NCBI RefSeq assembly: GCF_030127125.1
Contig: NZ_CP126156.1
Span: 806,001-870,000 of the forward strand
Direction: 5' to 3'
Length of the DNA: 64,000 nt
Origin: Halobaculum litoreum
GTDB lineage: Archaea > Halobacteriota > Halobacteria > Halobacteriales > Haloferacaceae
Part shown: in pieces, positions 1-10,933 of the stretch
Layout of the letters: each line of letters starts with the position of its first letter
How positions within the stretch are numbered: position 1 is the first letter of the stretch
Notes under the pieces: model-generated
Database searches by the model: none
The model's input: the letters and a program-made list of their open reading frames with translations, nothing else
What the model was told of the DNA's origin: nothing
Made by a program: the position numbers and the translations under genes

Positions 1-242
1 AGCCCGCTCCCGGCCGGGGCGGTCTGGACCACCGCCGTCGCGGGCGCTCGGCCGTCGCCGAACCGGGCGACGACCGTCCGCTTCCGGTTGCCGGCGTGGA
101 CCGTCGTCACGGACTCCACGGTGCGACCGGGGAACGCCTCGTCGAGTGCCGCGTCTACGTCGCCGTACGGGCTTCCGTCTGCGTCGGCGTCGTCCCCGGC
201 GTCCGTGTCCGCCCCGCGATCCTCGTCGGTTCCCTCGGTCAT
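1..242 (-). CDS. Phosphotransferase (APH-like) family protein, N-terminal part only
   Basis: The reading frame starts at the ATG at 240-242 and runs off the left edge of the window, so only about 80 N-terminal residues are visible. They consist of an acidic, Asp/Ala-rich tail of about 30 residues followed by FPGRTVESVTT and GNRKRTVVARFGDG. That opening resembles the first beta strands of haloarchaeal aminoglycoside/choline-phosphotransferase-like kinases, in which a small-molecule hydroxyl is phosphorylated with ATP. No catalytic residues are visible, so the substrate is unknown. Its ATG overlaps the stop codon of the HAD gene (ATGA), so the two are probably co-transcribed and translationally coupled. 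The family call rests on N-terminal resemblance only. Confidence 0.5.
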   Translation of the reverse strand, partial: MTEGTDEDRGADTDAGDDADADGSPYGDVDAALDEAFPGRTVESVTTVHAGNRKRTVVARFGDGRAPATAVVQTAPAGSG

Positions 243-943
243 CGCGCGACGGTGGGCGGGAACTCCGTCAACGACGCGAGGACGTGTTCCGGGGCGAACG
301 GCGACGGGTCCGGCCTGCCGTCGGCGGTTCGCGGGTGGTCGCCGTCGGGTGACGGCACCCACGCGGCCGGGAGCCCGGCGCCTTGCGCGCCCGCGACGTC
401 GTGCTCCAGCGAGTCGCCGACGAACAGGGTCTCGCTCGGTCGCGACCCCAACAGCGAGCACGCCCGTTCGAACGGCTCCGGGTGGGGCTTGCGGCGGTCC
501 ATGTCGCCGGCGTACACCACCGCGTCGAGCTCCGCGAGCCCCAACGTCGCGATCTTCTGCGACTGCCGCCACTCCGGCCCGTTCGTCACCACCGCGACGG
601 GACCCGCCTCGCGGGCCGTCGCCAGCGCCTCGCGGGCGCCGGGGGTGAACGACACCGCGCCGTGGTCGACCGCGTCGAGCAGCGCCGTCGCGAGCGCGTC
701 GGCGTCGACTCCCGGCCGTCCGTGTCTCGCGGCGACGACCCGGAAGCCGGCCGCGAAGTACGCGTGCTCGGCGTTCGGCTCCGGCGGCCCCGTCAGTGCA
801 CGCCACAGGTCGCTCGGTTCGCCGAACCGGCCTACGCCCGCCCCCTCGAACGCCGCCGCGTACAGGTCGTTCGGGTCCTGGTCGCGCCGACAGACGGTGT
901 CGTCGAGGTCGAACGCCACCGCCGCGTACCCCGTGTGGCTCAT
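239..943 (-). CDS. HAD-superfamily hydrolase
   Basis: A 234-residue cytoplasmic phosphatase-like protein of the haloacid dehalogenase superfamily. Motif I is AFDLDDTV near the N-terminus (nucleophile Asp plus general-acid Asp), motif II is VVTNGP, a conserved Lys lies in DRRKPHPEPF, and motif IV is FVGDSLEHD. A helical cap lies between motifs I and II. I chose the ATG at 941-943. A longer frame upstream only translates origin repeats (giving NTGFRVL-like peptides) and puts nothing conserved ahead of motif I. Its stop overlaps the start of the phosphotransferase gene. The gene diverges from the origin region. The substrate cannot be predicted; small sugar phosphates or nucleotides are typical of the family. 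Confidence 0.85.
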   Translation of the reverse strand: MSHTGYAAVAFDLDDTVCRRDQDPNDLYAAAFEGAGVGRFGEPSDLWRALTGPPEPNAEHAYFAAGFRVVAARHGRPGVDADALATALLDAVDHGAVSFTPGAREALATAREAGPVAVVTNGPEWRQSQKIATLGLAELDAVVYAGDMDRRKPHPEPFERACSLLGSRPSETLFVGDSLEHDVAGAQGAGLPAAWVPSPDGDHPRTADGRPDPSPFAPEHVLASLTEFPPTVAR

Positions 944-990
944 ACCGTCGGTGGGTGTCGCCCCCGCAAAACGCGTTCGGCCCGACGAAA

Positions 991-1008
991 GCACTCGAAA
1001 CCCGGTGT
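991..1008 (+). repeat. ORB-like repeat 1
   Basis: GCACTCGAAACCCGGTGT, direct orientation. It is the copy closest to the divergent HAD gene and may overlap that gene's promoter. Confidence 0.75.
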
Positions 1009-1050
1009 TCCGTCGAGGCGGCTCGCAGCGGATCCCCGGTCGACTGTGAA

Positions 1051-1068
1051 GCACTCGCAAACCGGTGT
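1051..1068 (+). repeat. ORB-like repeat 2
   Basis: GCACTCGCAAACCGGTGT. It forms a perfect inverted pair with the copy at 1096-1113, separated by 27 bp. Confidence 0.8.
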
Positions 1069-1095
1069 GTGGTGGATCGACGGGGCGACCCTCTG

Positions 1096-1113
1096 ACACC
1101 GGTTTGCGAGTGC
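1096..1113 (-). repeat. ORB-like repeat 3 (inverted)
   Basis: ACACCGGTTTGCGAGTGC is the exact reverse complement of the copy at 1051-1068. It lies just left of the AT-rich block and points the opposite way to the downstream copies, as expected for boxes flanking an unwinding element. Confidence 0.8.
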
Positions 1114-1160
1114 TTTCCGCACGAGGGTGGCGGGGGCGGCCGTCGCGACACCCCCTCGCG

Positions 1161-1190
1161 TATATTATATCGGTATCGATCTCTAGCTAG
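1161..1190. other. Candidate duplex-unwinding element
   Basis: A 30-bp AT-rich stretch (TATATTATAT, then CGGTATCGATCTCTAGCTAG) in an otherwise very GC-rich region, followed by a purine-rich GAGGAGGAAGAGGAGGGAG tract at 1191-1209. It lies between the inverted repeat at 1096 and the direct repeats from 1342 on. Its role in strand opening is inferred from composition and position. Confidence 0.6.
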
Positions 1191-1341
1191 GAGGAGGAAG
1201 AGGAGGGAGTCGAGCAGGCCGGGATCGCTAGTCTGAGCGGGATCGGGAGTGCCGTGTCGTTCGCCGCGCTGTCCATTTAAGTAGTGGGTGGCGGTGCCGC
1301 CGCGGGCGGGGTGTCCCGACGCACCCACACGACCGGCCGAA

Positions 1342-1359
1342 GCACTCGAAATCCGGTGT
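1342..1359 (+). repeat. ORB-like repeat 4
   Basis: GCACTCGAAATCCGGTGT, the first direct copy to the right of the AT-rich block. Confidence 0.8.
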
Positions 1360-1505
1360 GAGAGGGTCGTTCGCGGAGACGCGTTCCGGAGCCGTCCCCC
1401 GCGCTCCGGAGCGCTCACGAGAGGACGACGAGACGGCGGTGTTCAGACGGTAGCAGTCGCGAGCGCGACGAACGGCGTGTGGGCCGCAGGGTCACCGCGA
1501 CGCGA

Positions 1506-1523
1506 ACACTCGAAAACCGGTGT
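1506..1523 (+). repeat. ORB-like repeat 5
   Basis: ACACTCGAAAACCGGTGT, direct orientation. It is 72 bp (start to start) upstream of the next copy. Confidence 0.8.
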
Positions 1524-1577
1524 CCGGGTCGGCGCCGCGCGCCGCGGGCCGACGGGCGGGGGCCGCGCTCGCGGAAA

Positions 1578-1595
1578 GCACTCGAAAACCGGTGT
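1578..1595 (+). repeat. ORB-like repeat 6
   Basis: GCACTCGAAAACCGGTGT. This exact 18-mer recurs in inverted orientation at 3281-3298, beyond the orc1 gene. Confidence 0.8.
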
Positions 1596-1703
1596 GTGTC
1601 GTCCCCGTGAAGCCCGGCGCGTGGACGAGCCGTCGGTTCCTCGGAGGGGTCGAGAGGACGGGGCCGTGCTCCCGGGGCCGGTTCGGGGGCCGCGCGGCCC
1701 GGA

Positions 1704-1721
1704 ACACTCGCAAACCGGTGG
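1704..1721 (+). repeat. ORB-like repeat 7
   Basis: ACACTCGCAAACCGGTGG, differing from the consensus at the first and last positions. Confidence 0.75.
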
Positions 1722-1742
1722 GGGTCGTCGCCGACGCGAGGC

Positions 1743-1831
1743 GAACACTCGCAGGCTCGCGCACGCACTCGTAGAACACTCGCAACCCCCCGGTTGAACA
1801 CTCGAAAGCACGCGAAAGCACTCGAACTTCC
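1743..1831 (+). repeat. Degenerate ORB half-site cluster upstream of orc1
   Basis: At least four partial copies keep only the (A)CACTCG(A/C)AA half: GAACACTCGCAGG at 1743, GAACACTCGCAACC at 1774, GAACACTCGAAAG at 1796, and AAAGCACTCGAAC near 1816. They lack CCGGTGT. They end about 40 bp before the orc1 start codon, so Orc1 binding here could also autoregulate orc1; that role is inferred. Confidence 0.6.
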
Positions 1832-1871
1832 ACACGCTTATCAGGAGGCTGGTCTCACAGACGGGTGCGAT

Positions 1872-3161
1872 ATGGGGTCGAGTTCGATATTCGAGGACGA
1901 CGTGGAGATCATCCGGAACGCGGACCTCTTCACGGAGGAGCACACGCCCGCGGAGATCCTCTGCCGCGACGAGGTGATGCAGGACTACGTGAACGCGCTC
2001 AAACCCGTGTACAAGGGCCGTCCGCCCCGGAACGCCTTCCTCTACGGCGACACCGGCGTCGGGAAGACGGCCGCGACAAAGTACCTGCTCCAGGAACTCG
2101 ACGCCGACATCGACTCGCGCAACGCCGACTCGCCGGGCGACGAACGGGGGTTCACGTACGTGCGCGTGAACTGCCAGAACCTCGCGCCCGCCGACGGCAC
2201 CGCCTCGTCGTACCAGGTCGCCATCGCGCTCGTGAACGAACTGCGCGACGGCGAGACGGTCTCCTCGACCGGGTACGCCGCCCGCGAGGTGTACGAGATG
2301 CTGTACGACGAACTCGACGACATCGGCGGCACCGTCCTCATCGTCCTCGACGAGGTCGACCGCGTCGGCGAGTCCGACACCCTGCTGTACGACCTCCCGC
2401 GCGCACGCGACATCGGGTACGTAGAGAACACCCGCATCGGCCTCATCGGCATCTCCAACGACTACACGTTCCGGTCGAACCTCTCGCCGAAGGTGCGGGA
2501 CACGCTGTGTGAGACGGAGATCAAGTTCCCCGCCTACACCGCCGAGGAGCTCGAGGAGATCATCGAGGCGCGCGCCGAACGCGCGCTCCACGCCGACACC
2601 TACGGGAAGGAGGTGCTCTCGCTGTGTGCGGCGCTCGCGGTGCGGAACTCCTCGGGGAGCGCCCGCCGGGCGATGGACCTGCTCAAACAGGCGGCCGAAC
2701 ACGCCGAGAACGAGGGCCACGTCCCCATCCAGCCCGACGACGTGTACGCCGCGAAGGAAGAACTCGACTACGGCGACATGGTGGAGTCGGTCGCCGACCA
2801 GGACCAGCACAAACAGCTGATCCTCTCGGCGGTCGCGCGCCTCGACGCGGACGGTCGCACGCCCGTGCGCACGAAGGCGATCCACGCGGCGTACCGCCGG
2901 CTCGCGCAGGCCGCGGGCGACGACCCGCTCAGCCAGCGCGGGATGTACAACCACCTCACCCGACTCGACATGCTGGGGTTCCTCCACTCGTACCAGAACA
3001 ACGAGGGGCTCCGCGGCGGCCAGTACAACACCTACGAACTGTCCGAGGCGCTCACCGTCGCCCAAGTCGAGGACGCCATCGCGGAGTCGGACCTCCTGCT
3101 CGACGGCGTCTCCCTCGACGTCGACCGCATCCTGCGGGACGCCGGACTGGCCGACACCTGA
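1872..3161 (+). CDS. orc1: Orc1/Cdc6 family replication initiator
   Basis: A 429-residue AAA+ ATPase that recognises origin boxes and loads the MCM helicase. Walker A is GDTGVGKT (residues 59-66), Walker B is VLIVLDEVD (about 155-163), and the sensor-1 region is IGISND. The lid carries SSGSARRAMDLL, and the C-terminal winged helix runs through RTKAIHAAYRRLA to NTYELS. I start at the ATG at 1872 (MGSSSIFEDD). A longer frame from 1794 would translate the degenerate repeats. The length is normal for haloarchaeal Orc1 proteins. The adjoining repeat-rich region upstream, plus one repeat downstream, make this the likely cognate initiator of that origin. Haloarchaea usually have several orc paralogs, so the number suffix is left open. 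Confidence 0.95.
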   Translation: MGSSSIFEDDVEIIRNADLFTEEHTPAEILCRDEVMQDYVNALKPVYKGRPPRNAFLYGDTGVGKTAATKYLLQELDADIDSRNADSPGDERGFTYVRVNCQNLAPADGTASSYQVAIALVNELRDGETVSSTGYAAREVYEMLYDELDDIGGTVLIVLDEVDRVGESDTLLYDLPRARDIGYVENTRIGLIGISNDYTFRSNLSPKVRDTLCETEIKFPAYTAEELEEIIEARAERALHADTYGKEVLSLCAALAVRNSSGSARRAMDLLKQAAEHAENEGHVPIQPDDVYAAKEELDYGDMVESVADQDQHKQLILSAVARLDADGRTPVRTKAIHAAYRRLAQAAGDDPLSQRGMYNHLTRLDMLGFLHSYQNNEGLRGGQYNTYELSEALTVAQVEDAIAESDLLLDGVSLDVDRILRDAGLADT

Positions 3162-3280
3162 TCGCGACTCCCCCGGCCGTCCCCCCGACCTCGTCCCCGA
3201 CCGGTCGGCTCGTTCGTCTCGCTCGTCTCTCCCACAGACGCCGTCGTCCCCCCTCGTCGCCACCGTCCTCGCCCGATCCG

Positions 3281-3298
3281 ACACCGGTTTTCGAGTGC
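3281..3298 (-). repeat. Distal ORB-like repeat, inverted, downstream of orc1
   Basis: ACACCGGTTTTCGAGTGC is the perfect reverse complement of the copy at 1578-1595. It lies about 120 bp past the orc1 stop, in the orc1/HTTM intergenic gap. Together with the upstream copies it brackets orc1. Confidence 0.75.
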
Positions 3299-3329
3299 TC
3301 GCCCGGCCGAGCGACTCGCTCCGCCGCGG

Positions 3330-4907
3330 TCACGCGCACTCGTGTGTTCGGACGCGCGAGACACGCGTCGAGCCCCGCTCGCCGGGTCGTGTCGACTCGA
3401 CGACCGTGTACAGCGCGACCCTGTCGAGGTCGCCGTCGTGGGTCGCCTCCCACCGCGAACACAACGCCGACGCGACGTGGCCCCGGAGCGCCTCGTCGTC
3501 GCCCCACCGGACCACCTCGAGGTACTTCCGCCACCGAACGCTCGGGTAGCCCGTCCCACCGGCGCCGTCCCGCGACCAGCGGACCGCCCCGCCGCGGATC
3601 GCGTCGACTCGCGTCCCCGACTCGGTGGTCCCCACGGCGACGTAGCGGACGTCCTCCGAGGGCGGGTACGGCGCGAACATGTCCCACCGGGCGCCCTCGG
3701 GGGTTACGCCGGCGTCGTCGTCGACCGGGACGGCGACGTAGCCCAGCGCGGTCGCGTTCCACACGAGCACGCCGACCAGGAGGACGGCCGCGGCGACGCG
3801 CGATAGGCGGCGCAGCGTCGGCACCGCCGTGCGGCGCAGCGACGCACCCGTCCGCCGCGCGGCGGTCGCGACGGTCGAGCCGGGCACCTCGACCCGCGCG
3901 ATCACGCCCTTCGAGGCGACGGCGCGGTGGAGCGCGGCCGGACGCAGCCGTCCGCGGACTCGCGCGAGCGCCGCGACCCCGGCGTTCCACCGGGGCTCGA
4001 CGGCGTCCCACACGCGAGGGGGGAGACACGGGAGCAACGCGGCTACGCTGACCACGGGGAACAGCCCGACGGCTAGCGTGAGCGCCATCCCGGTGTGGGC
4101 GGCCGCGAACGCCCCGACGACCAGCGCGCGCGTCCGTCCGGTGGTCGCCACGAGCGCGGGTGCACAACACAACAGCGCGAGCCAGCCGACGCCGAGGGCA
4201 GCGAGCACGCGCGGCCGGCCTGCGAGCGCGTCCCCGAACAGGACGGTGAACGAGTCGAGGCTGAACACCATCGCCACGGCGGTGCCGTCGGTCCACGCGT
4301 CGCCGCGGAGCTTCACCGTCGCGTTGGCGACGTAGACGACCACCGGCTGTACCAACAACCCCACGGCGGCCGGGTGGAGCAACTGTCCGCCGTCGCGAGC
4401 GTCGGCGCTCCCCGCAGTCTCGACGCGCGTTCCGTTCGCACCCATCGCCATTCCCGTGCCGAGCGGGAGGAACACGCTCCACAACAACAGTCGCCGTAAC
4501 AGCGAGTCGCCGCCGTTCAACACCAACGGGTTCCTGACGTGGAGCCCGGTCAGGAGCACCAGCGCACAGACGGCGGCGGCCTTCGTCCGGTAGCCCGCGA
4601 CCAGACAGCCCGCCGCGATCCCCGTGAGCGCGAAGAGGAACGCGACCCACCAGTCGCCGCCGGTCAGGGTGTACAGGCTCGCGTGCGCCACAGTCGGGAA
4701 CCGCTCCGCGAGGACCGATCGGGGGAGGACGCCGGTGTCGGTGTAGAAGAACCGGAGGAACCGCGCCCGGAGGCACACGTCGACGAGGAGCGTCGCCCCG
4801 AGCACGACCCGGAGCGCGACCAACGCACGCGGGTCCACCGACAGCCGAGCCCGCGCCGCGCTCCGAAGCCGCGCCCCGACGGGGGCGACCCACGAACGGA
4901 GGGCCAC
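3330..4907 (-). CDS. HTTM-domain (gamma-carboxylase-like) membrane protein
   Basis: A multi-pass membrane protein of the HTTM family, the domain also found in vitamin-K-dependent gamma-carboxylase. Landmarks are VDPRALVALRVVLGATLLVD, RFLRFFYTDTGVLPR, LTGGDWWVAFLFALTG and the VLNGGDSLLRRLLLWSVFLP segment. A soluble C-terminal tail follows the last helices and ends in RVRTHECA. Substrate and reaction are unknown for the prokaryotic members. The start is uncertain. The frame is open back to an ATG at 5003, but that would fall inside the rRNA upstream region. A TATA-like AAAGTATT around 4935 on this strand and the usual short N-terminus favour the GTG at 4905-4907. The gene converges on orc1. Confidence 0.75.
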   Translation of the reverse strand: MALRSWVAPVGARLRSAARARLSVDPRALVALRVVLGATLLVDVCLRARFLRFFYTDTGVLPRSVLAERFPTVAHASLYTLTGGDWWVAFLFALTGIAAGCLVAGYRTKAAAVCALVLLTGLHVRNPLVLNGGDSLLRRLLLWSVFLPLGTGMAMGANGTRVETAGSADARDGGQLLHPAAVGLLVQPVVVYVANATVKLRGDAWTDGTAVAMVFSLDSFTVLFGDALAGRPRVLAALGVGWLALLCCAPALVATTGRTRALVVGAFAAAHTGMALTLAVGLFPVVSVAALLPCLPPRVWDAVEPRWNAGVAALARVRGRLRPAALHRAVASKGVIARVEVPGSTVATAARRTGASLRRTAVPTLRRLSRVAAAVLLVGVLVWNATALGYVAVPVDDDAGVTPEGARWDMFAPYPPSEDVRYVAVGTTESGTRVDAIRGGAVRWSRDGAGGTGYPSVRWRKYLEVVRWGDDEALRGHVASALCSRWEATHDGDLDRVALYTVVESTRPGERGSTRVSRVRTHECA

Positions 4908-5024
4908 TGGTCGGACGAACCAGTCACTTCCCTGAATACTTTGTGACGCGTGGCCGGGCTGATCCACGCGCCCTCGGGCGGAAACTGTGAGAGACATACC
5001 CACGAGTACGCCTCCCTCGGCGCC

Positions 5025-5070
5025 TTCGAGACGACGGGCTTATACGTAACACTGCCATTCGATGTGATGT
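5025..5070 (+). promoter_or_regulatory. rrn: rRNA operon promoter
   Basis: TTCGA at 5025-5029, about 10 bp of spacer, then TTATACGTAAC (TATA-type box A, 5039-5049) and an ATTCGATGTGATG initiation-like stretch at 5057-5069. The TTCGA, TTATA, ATTCG arrangement resembles known haloarchaeal rRNA promoters. Initiation is expected near 5065, about 170 nt upstream of 16S. Only one clear promoter copy is visible, whereas tandem copies are common in this group. Confidence 0.65.
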
Positions 5071-5149
5071 GAAGCGCGCCGCGGTCGGCGCGGCGACACG
5101 GTATGAGGATTCCGCCCCTGCGGTCCGCCGCAAGACGGTATCTGATGTG

Positions 5150-5200
5150 AGCCCCGATAGTTCGGTGACATCTGGTCGGTTCCACGATGTCGCCACGATA
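5150..5200 (+). other. 16S pre-rRNA processing stem, 5' strand
   Basis: AGCCCCGATAGTTCG (5150-5164), then ATCTGGTCGG and TCGCCACGA, pair with GTGGCG, CGACCAGA and CGAACTATCGGGGCT at about 6750-6796 downstream of 16S, with internal bulges. Such long helices with bulge-helix-bulge elements are the known substrate of archaeal rRNA excision by the tRNA splicing endonuclease. Confidence 0.65.
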
Positions 5201-5234
5201 TGACCCGCCACCCTCTCCCCTCACGGGGAGAAAC

Positions 5235-6706
<1,472 letters not shown>

Positions 6707-7056
6707 CAGACCGGGACCAGGACGACGTCCTGGCCCACCTTGGGTTTCGTCGTGGCGCTCGTGGATGCGACCAGACACCTTCGAACTATCGGGGCTCGTC
6801 AGACCTCGTGGTCATCGCCAGGGTTCGATTCCTTGGAGGTCACTCTCGTACCACGATTCGAATCGTGCCCCTTATGTGTGGCACGACGAGATGAAGAGGT
6901 ACACACGATCGATGCACCATTCCGCGAGAGCGGGAATGGGAAGGGTCGATGCACGCTCCCGTGCCACCCACGGGACGTGCGATGACGACCGTATGTACGT
7001 GCAATCCAGACACCCACTGAACCCGATTCATCGGGTCCATTGGGTTCCACTCAGTA
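6707..7056 (+). other. 16S-23S internal transcribed spacer without a recognisable tRNA
   Basis: It contains the 3' half of the 16S processing stem (about 6742-6796) and several hairpins, for example CCATTCC...GGGAATGG near 6917-6940 and TCCCGTG...CACGGGA near 6957-6974. The 5' half of the 23S processing stem follows at 6993-7031. A tRNA-Ala gene, usual in this spacer in haloarchaea, could not be found. A T-arm-like motif (CAGGGTTCGATTCCTTG, about 6819-6836) is flanked by GACCTC and GAGGTC but has no D or anticodon arm. Confidence 0.7.
6993..7031 (+). other. 23S pre-rRNA processing stem, 5' strand
   Basis: ATGTACGTGCAATCCAG (6993-7009) and TGAACCCGATTCA (7018-7030) are complementary to CTGGATTGCACGTACAT (10012-10028) and TGAATCGGGTTCA (9991-10003) downstream of 23S. 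The bulge between the two helices fits an archaeal bulge-helix-bulge processing site. Confidence 0.7.
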
Positions 7057-9968
<2,912 letters not shown>

Positions 9969-9990
9969 ATACTGGAGCCCGATGTTCCGT

Positions 9991-10028
9991 TGAATCGGGT
10001 TCAGGTGCTAACTGGATTGCACGTACAT
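9991..10028 (+). other. 23S pre-rRNA processing stem, 3' strand
   Basis: TGAATCGGGTTCA and CTGGATTGCACGTACAT are the exact partners of the two 5' helices at 6993-7030. Confidence 0.7.
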
Positions 10029-10080
10029 ATCGGTCGGAGACCGACGTTGGCACACATCGGATCGTTCCCGATGGTCGGCC

Positions 10081-10203
10081 TTCGGGCGGCCATAGCGGCG
10101 GGGCACCACCCGTACCCATCCCGAACACGGAAGTTAAGCCCGCCAGCGTTCCGGCCAGTCCTGGAGTGCGAGAGCCTCTGGAAACACCGGTTCGCCGCCC
10201 ACC
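10081..10203 (+). rRNA. rrf: 5S ribosomal RNA
   Basis: It contains GCGGCCATAGCGG, CCCGTACCCATCCCGAACACG and GTTCGCCGCCCACC, the usual haloarchaeal 5S segments. The length is about 122 nt. It is followed by a terminator-like hairpin rather than by the tRNA-Cys that some haloarchaeal operons carry there. Confidence 0.95.
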
Positions 10204-10223
10204 ACTCATACACGCAGTTCGAG

Positions 10224-10263
10224 AGCCCACCAGCACACGCGTGCTGGTGGGCTTTCTTCATTT
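10224..10263 (+). terminator. rRNA operon terminator-like hairpin
   Basis: AGCCCACCAGCAC and GTGCTGGTGGGCT form a perfect 13-bp stem around a 4-nt loop, followed directly by TTCTTCATTT. It lies about 20 bp after 5S. Termination of the rRNA transcript here is inferred from the stem and T-rich tail. Confidence 0.7.
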
Positions 10264-10379
10264 ACACACACGAACAGACCGCCAGCGACGGCCACCCCGA
10301 GCAGTCGCACCACTCTCGATGGCTTCCGGGGACCACTCGGCGATCGTCGAGCAGCTGCGCCGCCCGCACCGGCAGTCGA

Positions 10380-10601
10380 TCAGAGGAGCAGCGAGACGAC
10401 CGCGAGGACGAGGAAGGCGATCACGAGCCACTTCGCGATCGTCATGCTCAGCCCGGCGATGCCACGAGCACCGAAGACGGCGGCGACCACCGCGAGGACG
10501 AAGAACACGACCGCGTACTGGAGGAACTCGCCGGAGAACAACTGGAGCGGGGGCGCGGCGGTGGTCGCGAACCCCACTACGGGTGTGAGGGCGGTAGCCA
10601 T
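10380..10601 (-). CDS. DUF1328 family small membrane protein
   Basis: A 73-residue protein with two predicted membrane helices. The first is QYAVVFFVLAVVAAVFGARG, where the VFFVLAVVAAVFGARGIAG pattern is typical of DUF1328. The second is WLVIAFLVLAVVSLLL at the C-terminus. Function is unknown for the family, which is widespread and often stress-linked. I chose the ATG at 10601. The longer open frame runs into tRNA-Glu. It converges on the rRNA terminator. Confidence 0.8.
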   Translation of the reverse strand: MATALTPVVGFATTAAPPLQLFSGEFLQYAVVFFVLAVVAAVFGARGIAGLSMTIAKWLVIAFLVLAVVSLLL

Positions 10602-10734
10602 CGGTGTCGAACACGCATGGGCGGCTCCTGCATTGTTACTGGCCCCGTACGAACGGGAGGCTCGAACGACGACCGAGTACGGGCGAGGTACGACCCAGAC
10701 GGCCGTAGCTCGGCGATCGGGTCGAGAGAGAAGT

Positions 10735-10808
10735 GCTCCGGCAGGGATTTGAACCCTGGTCATTGCCGTGAGAGGGCAATATGATTGGCCGGACTACACC
10801 ACCGGAGC
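10735..10808 (-). tRNA. tRNA-Glu (anticodon CTC)
   Basis: On the minus strand the acceptor GCTCCGG pairs with CCGGAGC. The D arm is GTGTAGTCCGGCCAATCA, the anticodon arm is TTGCC-CTCTCAC-GGCAA with anticodon CTC, and the T arm is CAGGGTTCAAATCCCTG. The length is 74 nt, with no encoded CCA and no intron. Confidence 0.96.
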
Positions 10809-10933
10809 GCGGTGATGCACTACCTGAGTGCAACCAAGGGTACGCCTGTAACCAGTAAAACGGTGTCGGTTCGACCCCGCCGTGTGTGGGTTTCTCGTGA
10901 CGAGGTACGGGTCGGTTCGGCGGCGCGCGGCGG

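Larger units (their letters stand above)
944..1871. other. Predicted chromosomal replication origin (oriC-type intergenic region)
   Basis: This 0.9-kb gene-free stretch lies directly upstream of an orc1/cdc6 gene. It contains seven full 18-bp repeats of consensus (G/A)CACTCG(A/C)AANCCGGTGT, at 991, 1051, 1096 (inverted), 1342, 1506, 1578 and 1704, and a cluster of degenerate half-copies at 1743-1831. An AT-rich block (1161-1190) sits in the gap between the inverted 1096 copy and the downstream direct copies. Archaeal origins are known to place origin recognition boxes around a duplex-unwinding element next to the gene for the cognate Orc1 initiator, and this layout fits that model. No protein-coding signal is convincing here. 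Origin activity itself is inferred. Confidence 0.85.

Noticed and set aside
944-1099. N-terminal extension of the HAD protein
   Set aside because: The extension only translates origin repeats (NTGFRVL-type peptides). The HAD motif begins right after the ATG at 941-943.
991-1831. Regular repeats that might be read as a CRISPR array
   Set aside because: Repeats are 18 bp, occur in both orientations and have irregular spacing (about 45-240 bp) with no uniform spacers or cas genes. They fit origin boxes instead.
1443-3284. Long minus-strand frame antisense to orc1 (about 610 codons)
   Set aside because: High GC makes antisense frames open. The peptide is Val/Arg/Gly-rich with no conserved motif, and orc1 is unmistakable on the other strand.
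6797-6900. tRNA-Ala in the rRNA spacer
   Set aside because: Only a T-arm-like element and a 6-bp pseudo-acceptor are present. GGGGCT, which looks like a tRNA start, is part of the 16S processing stem.
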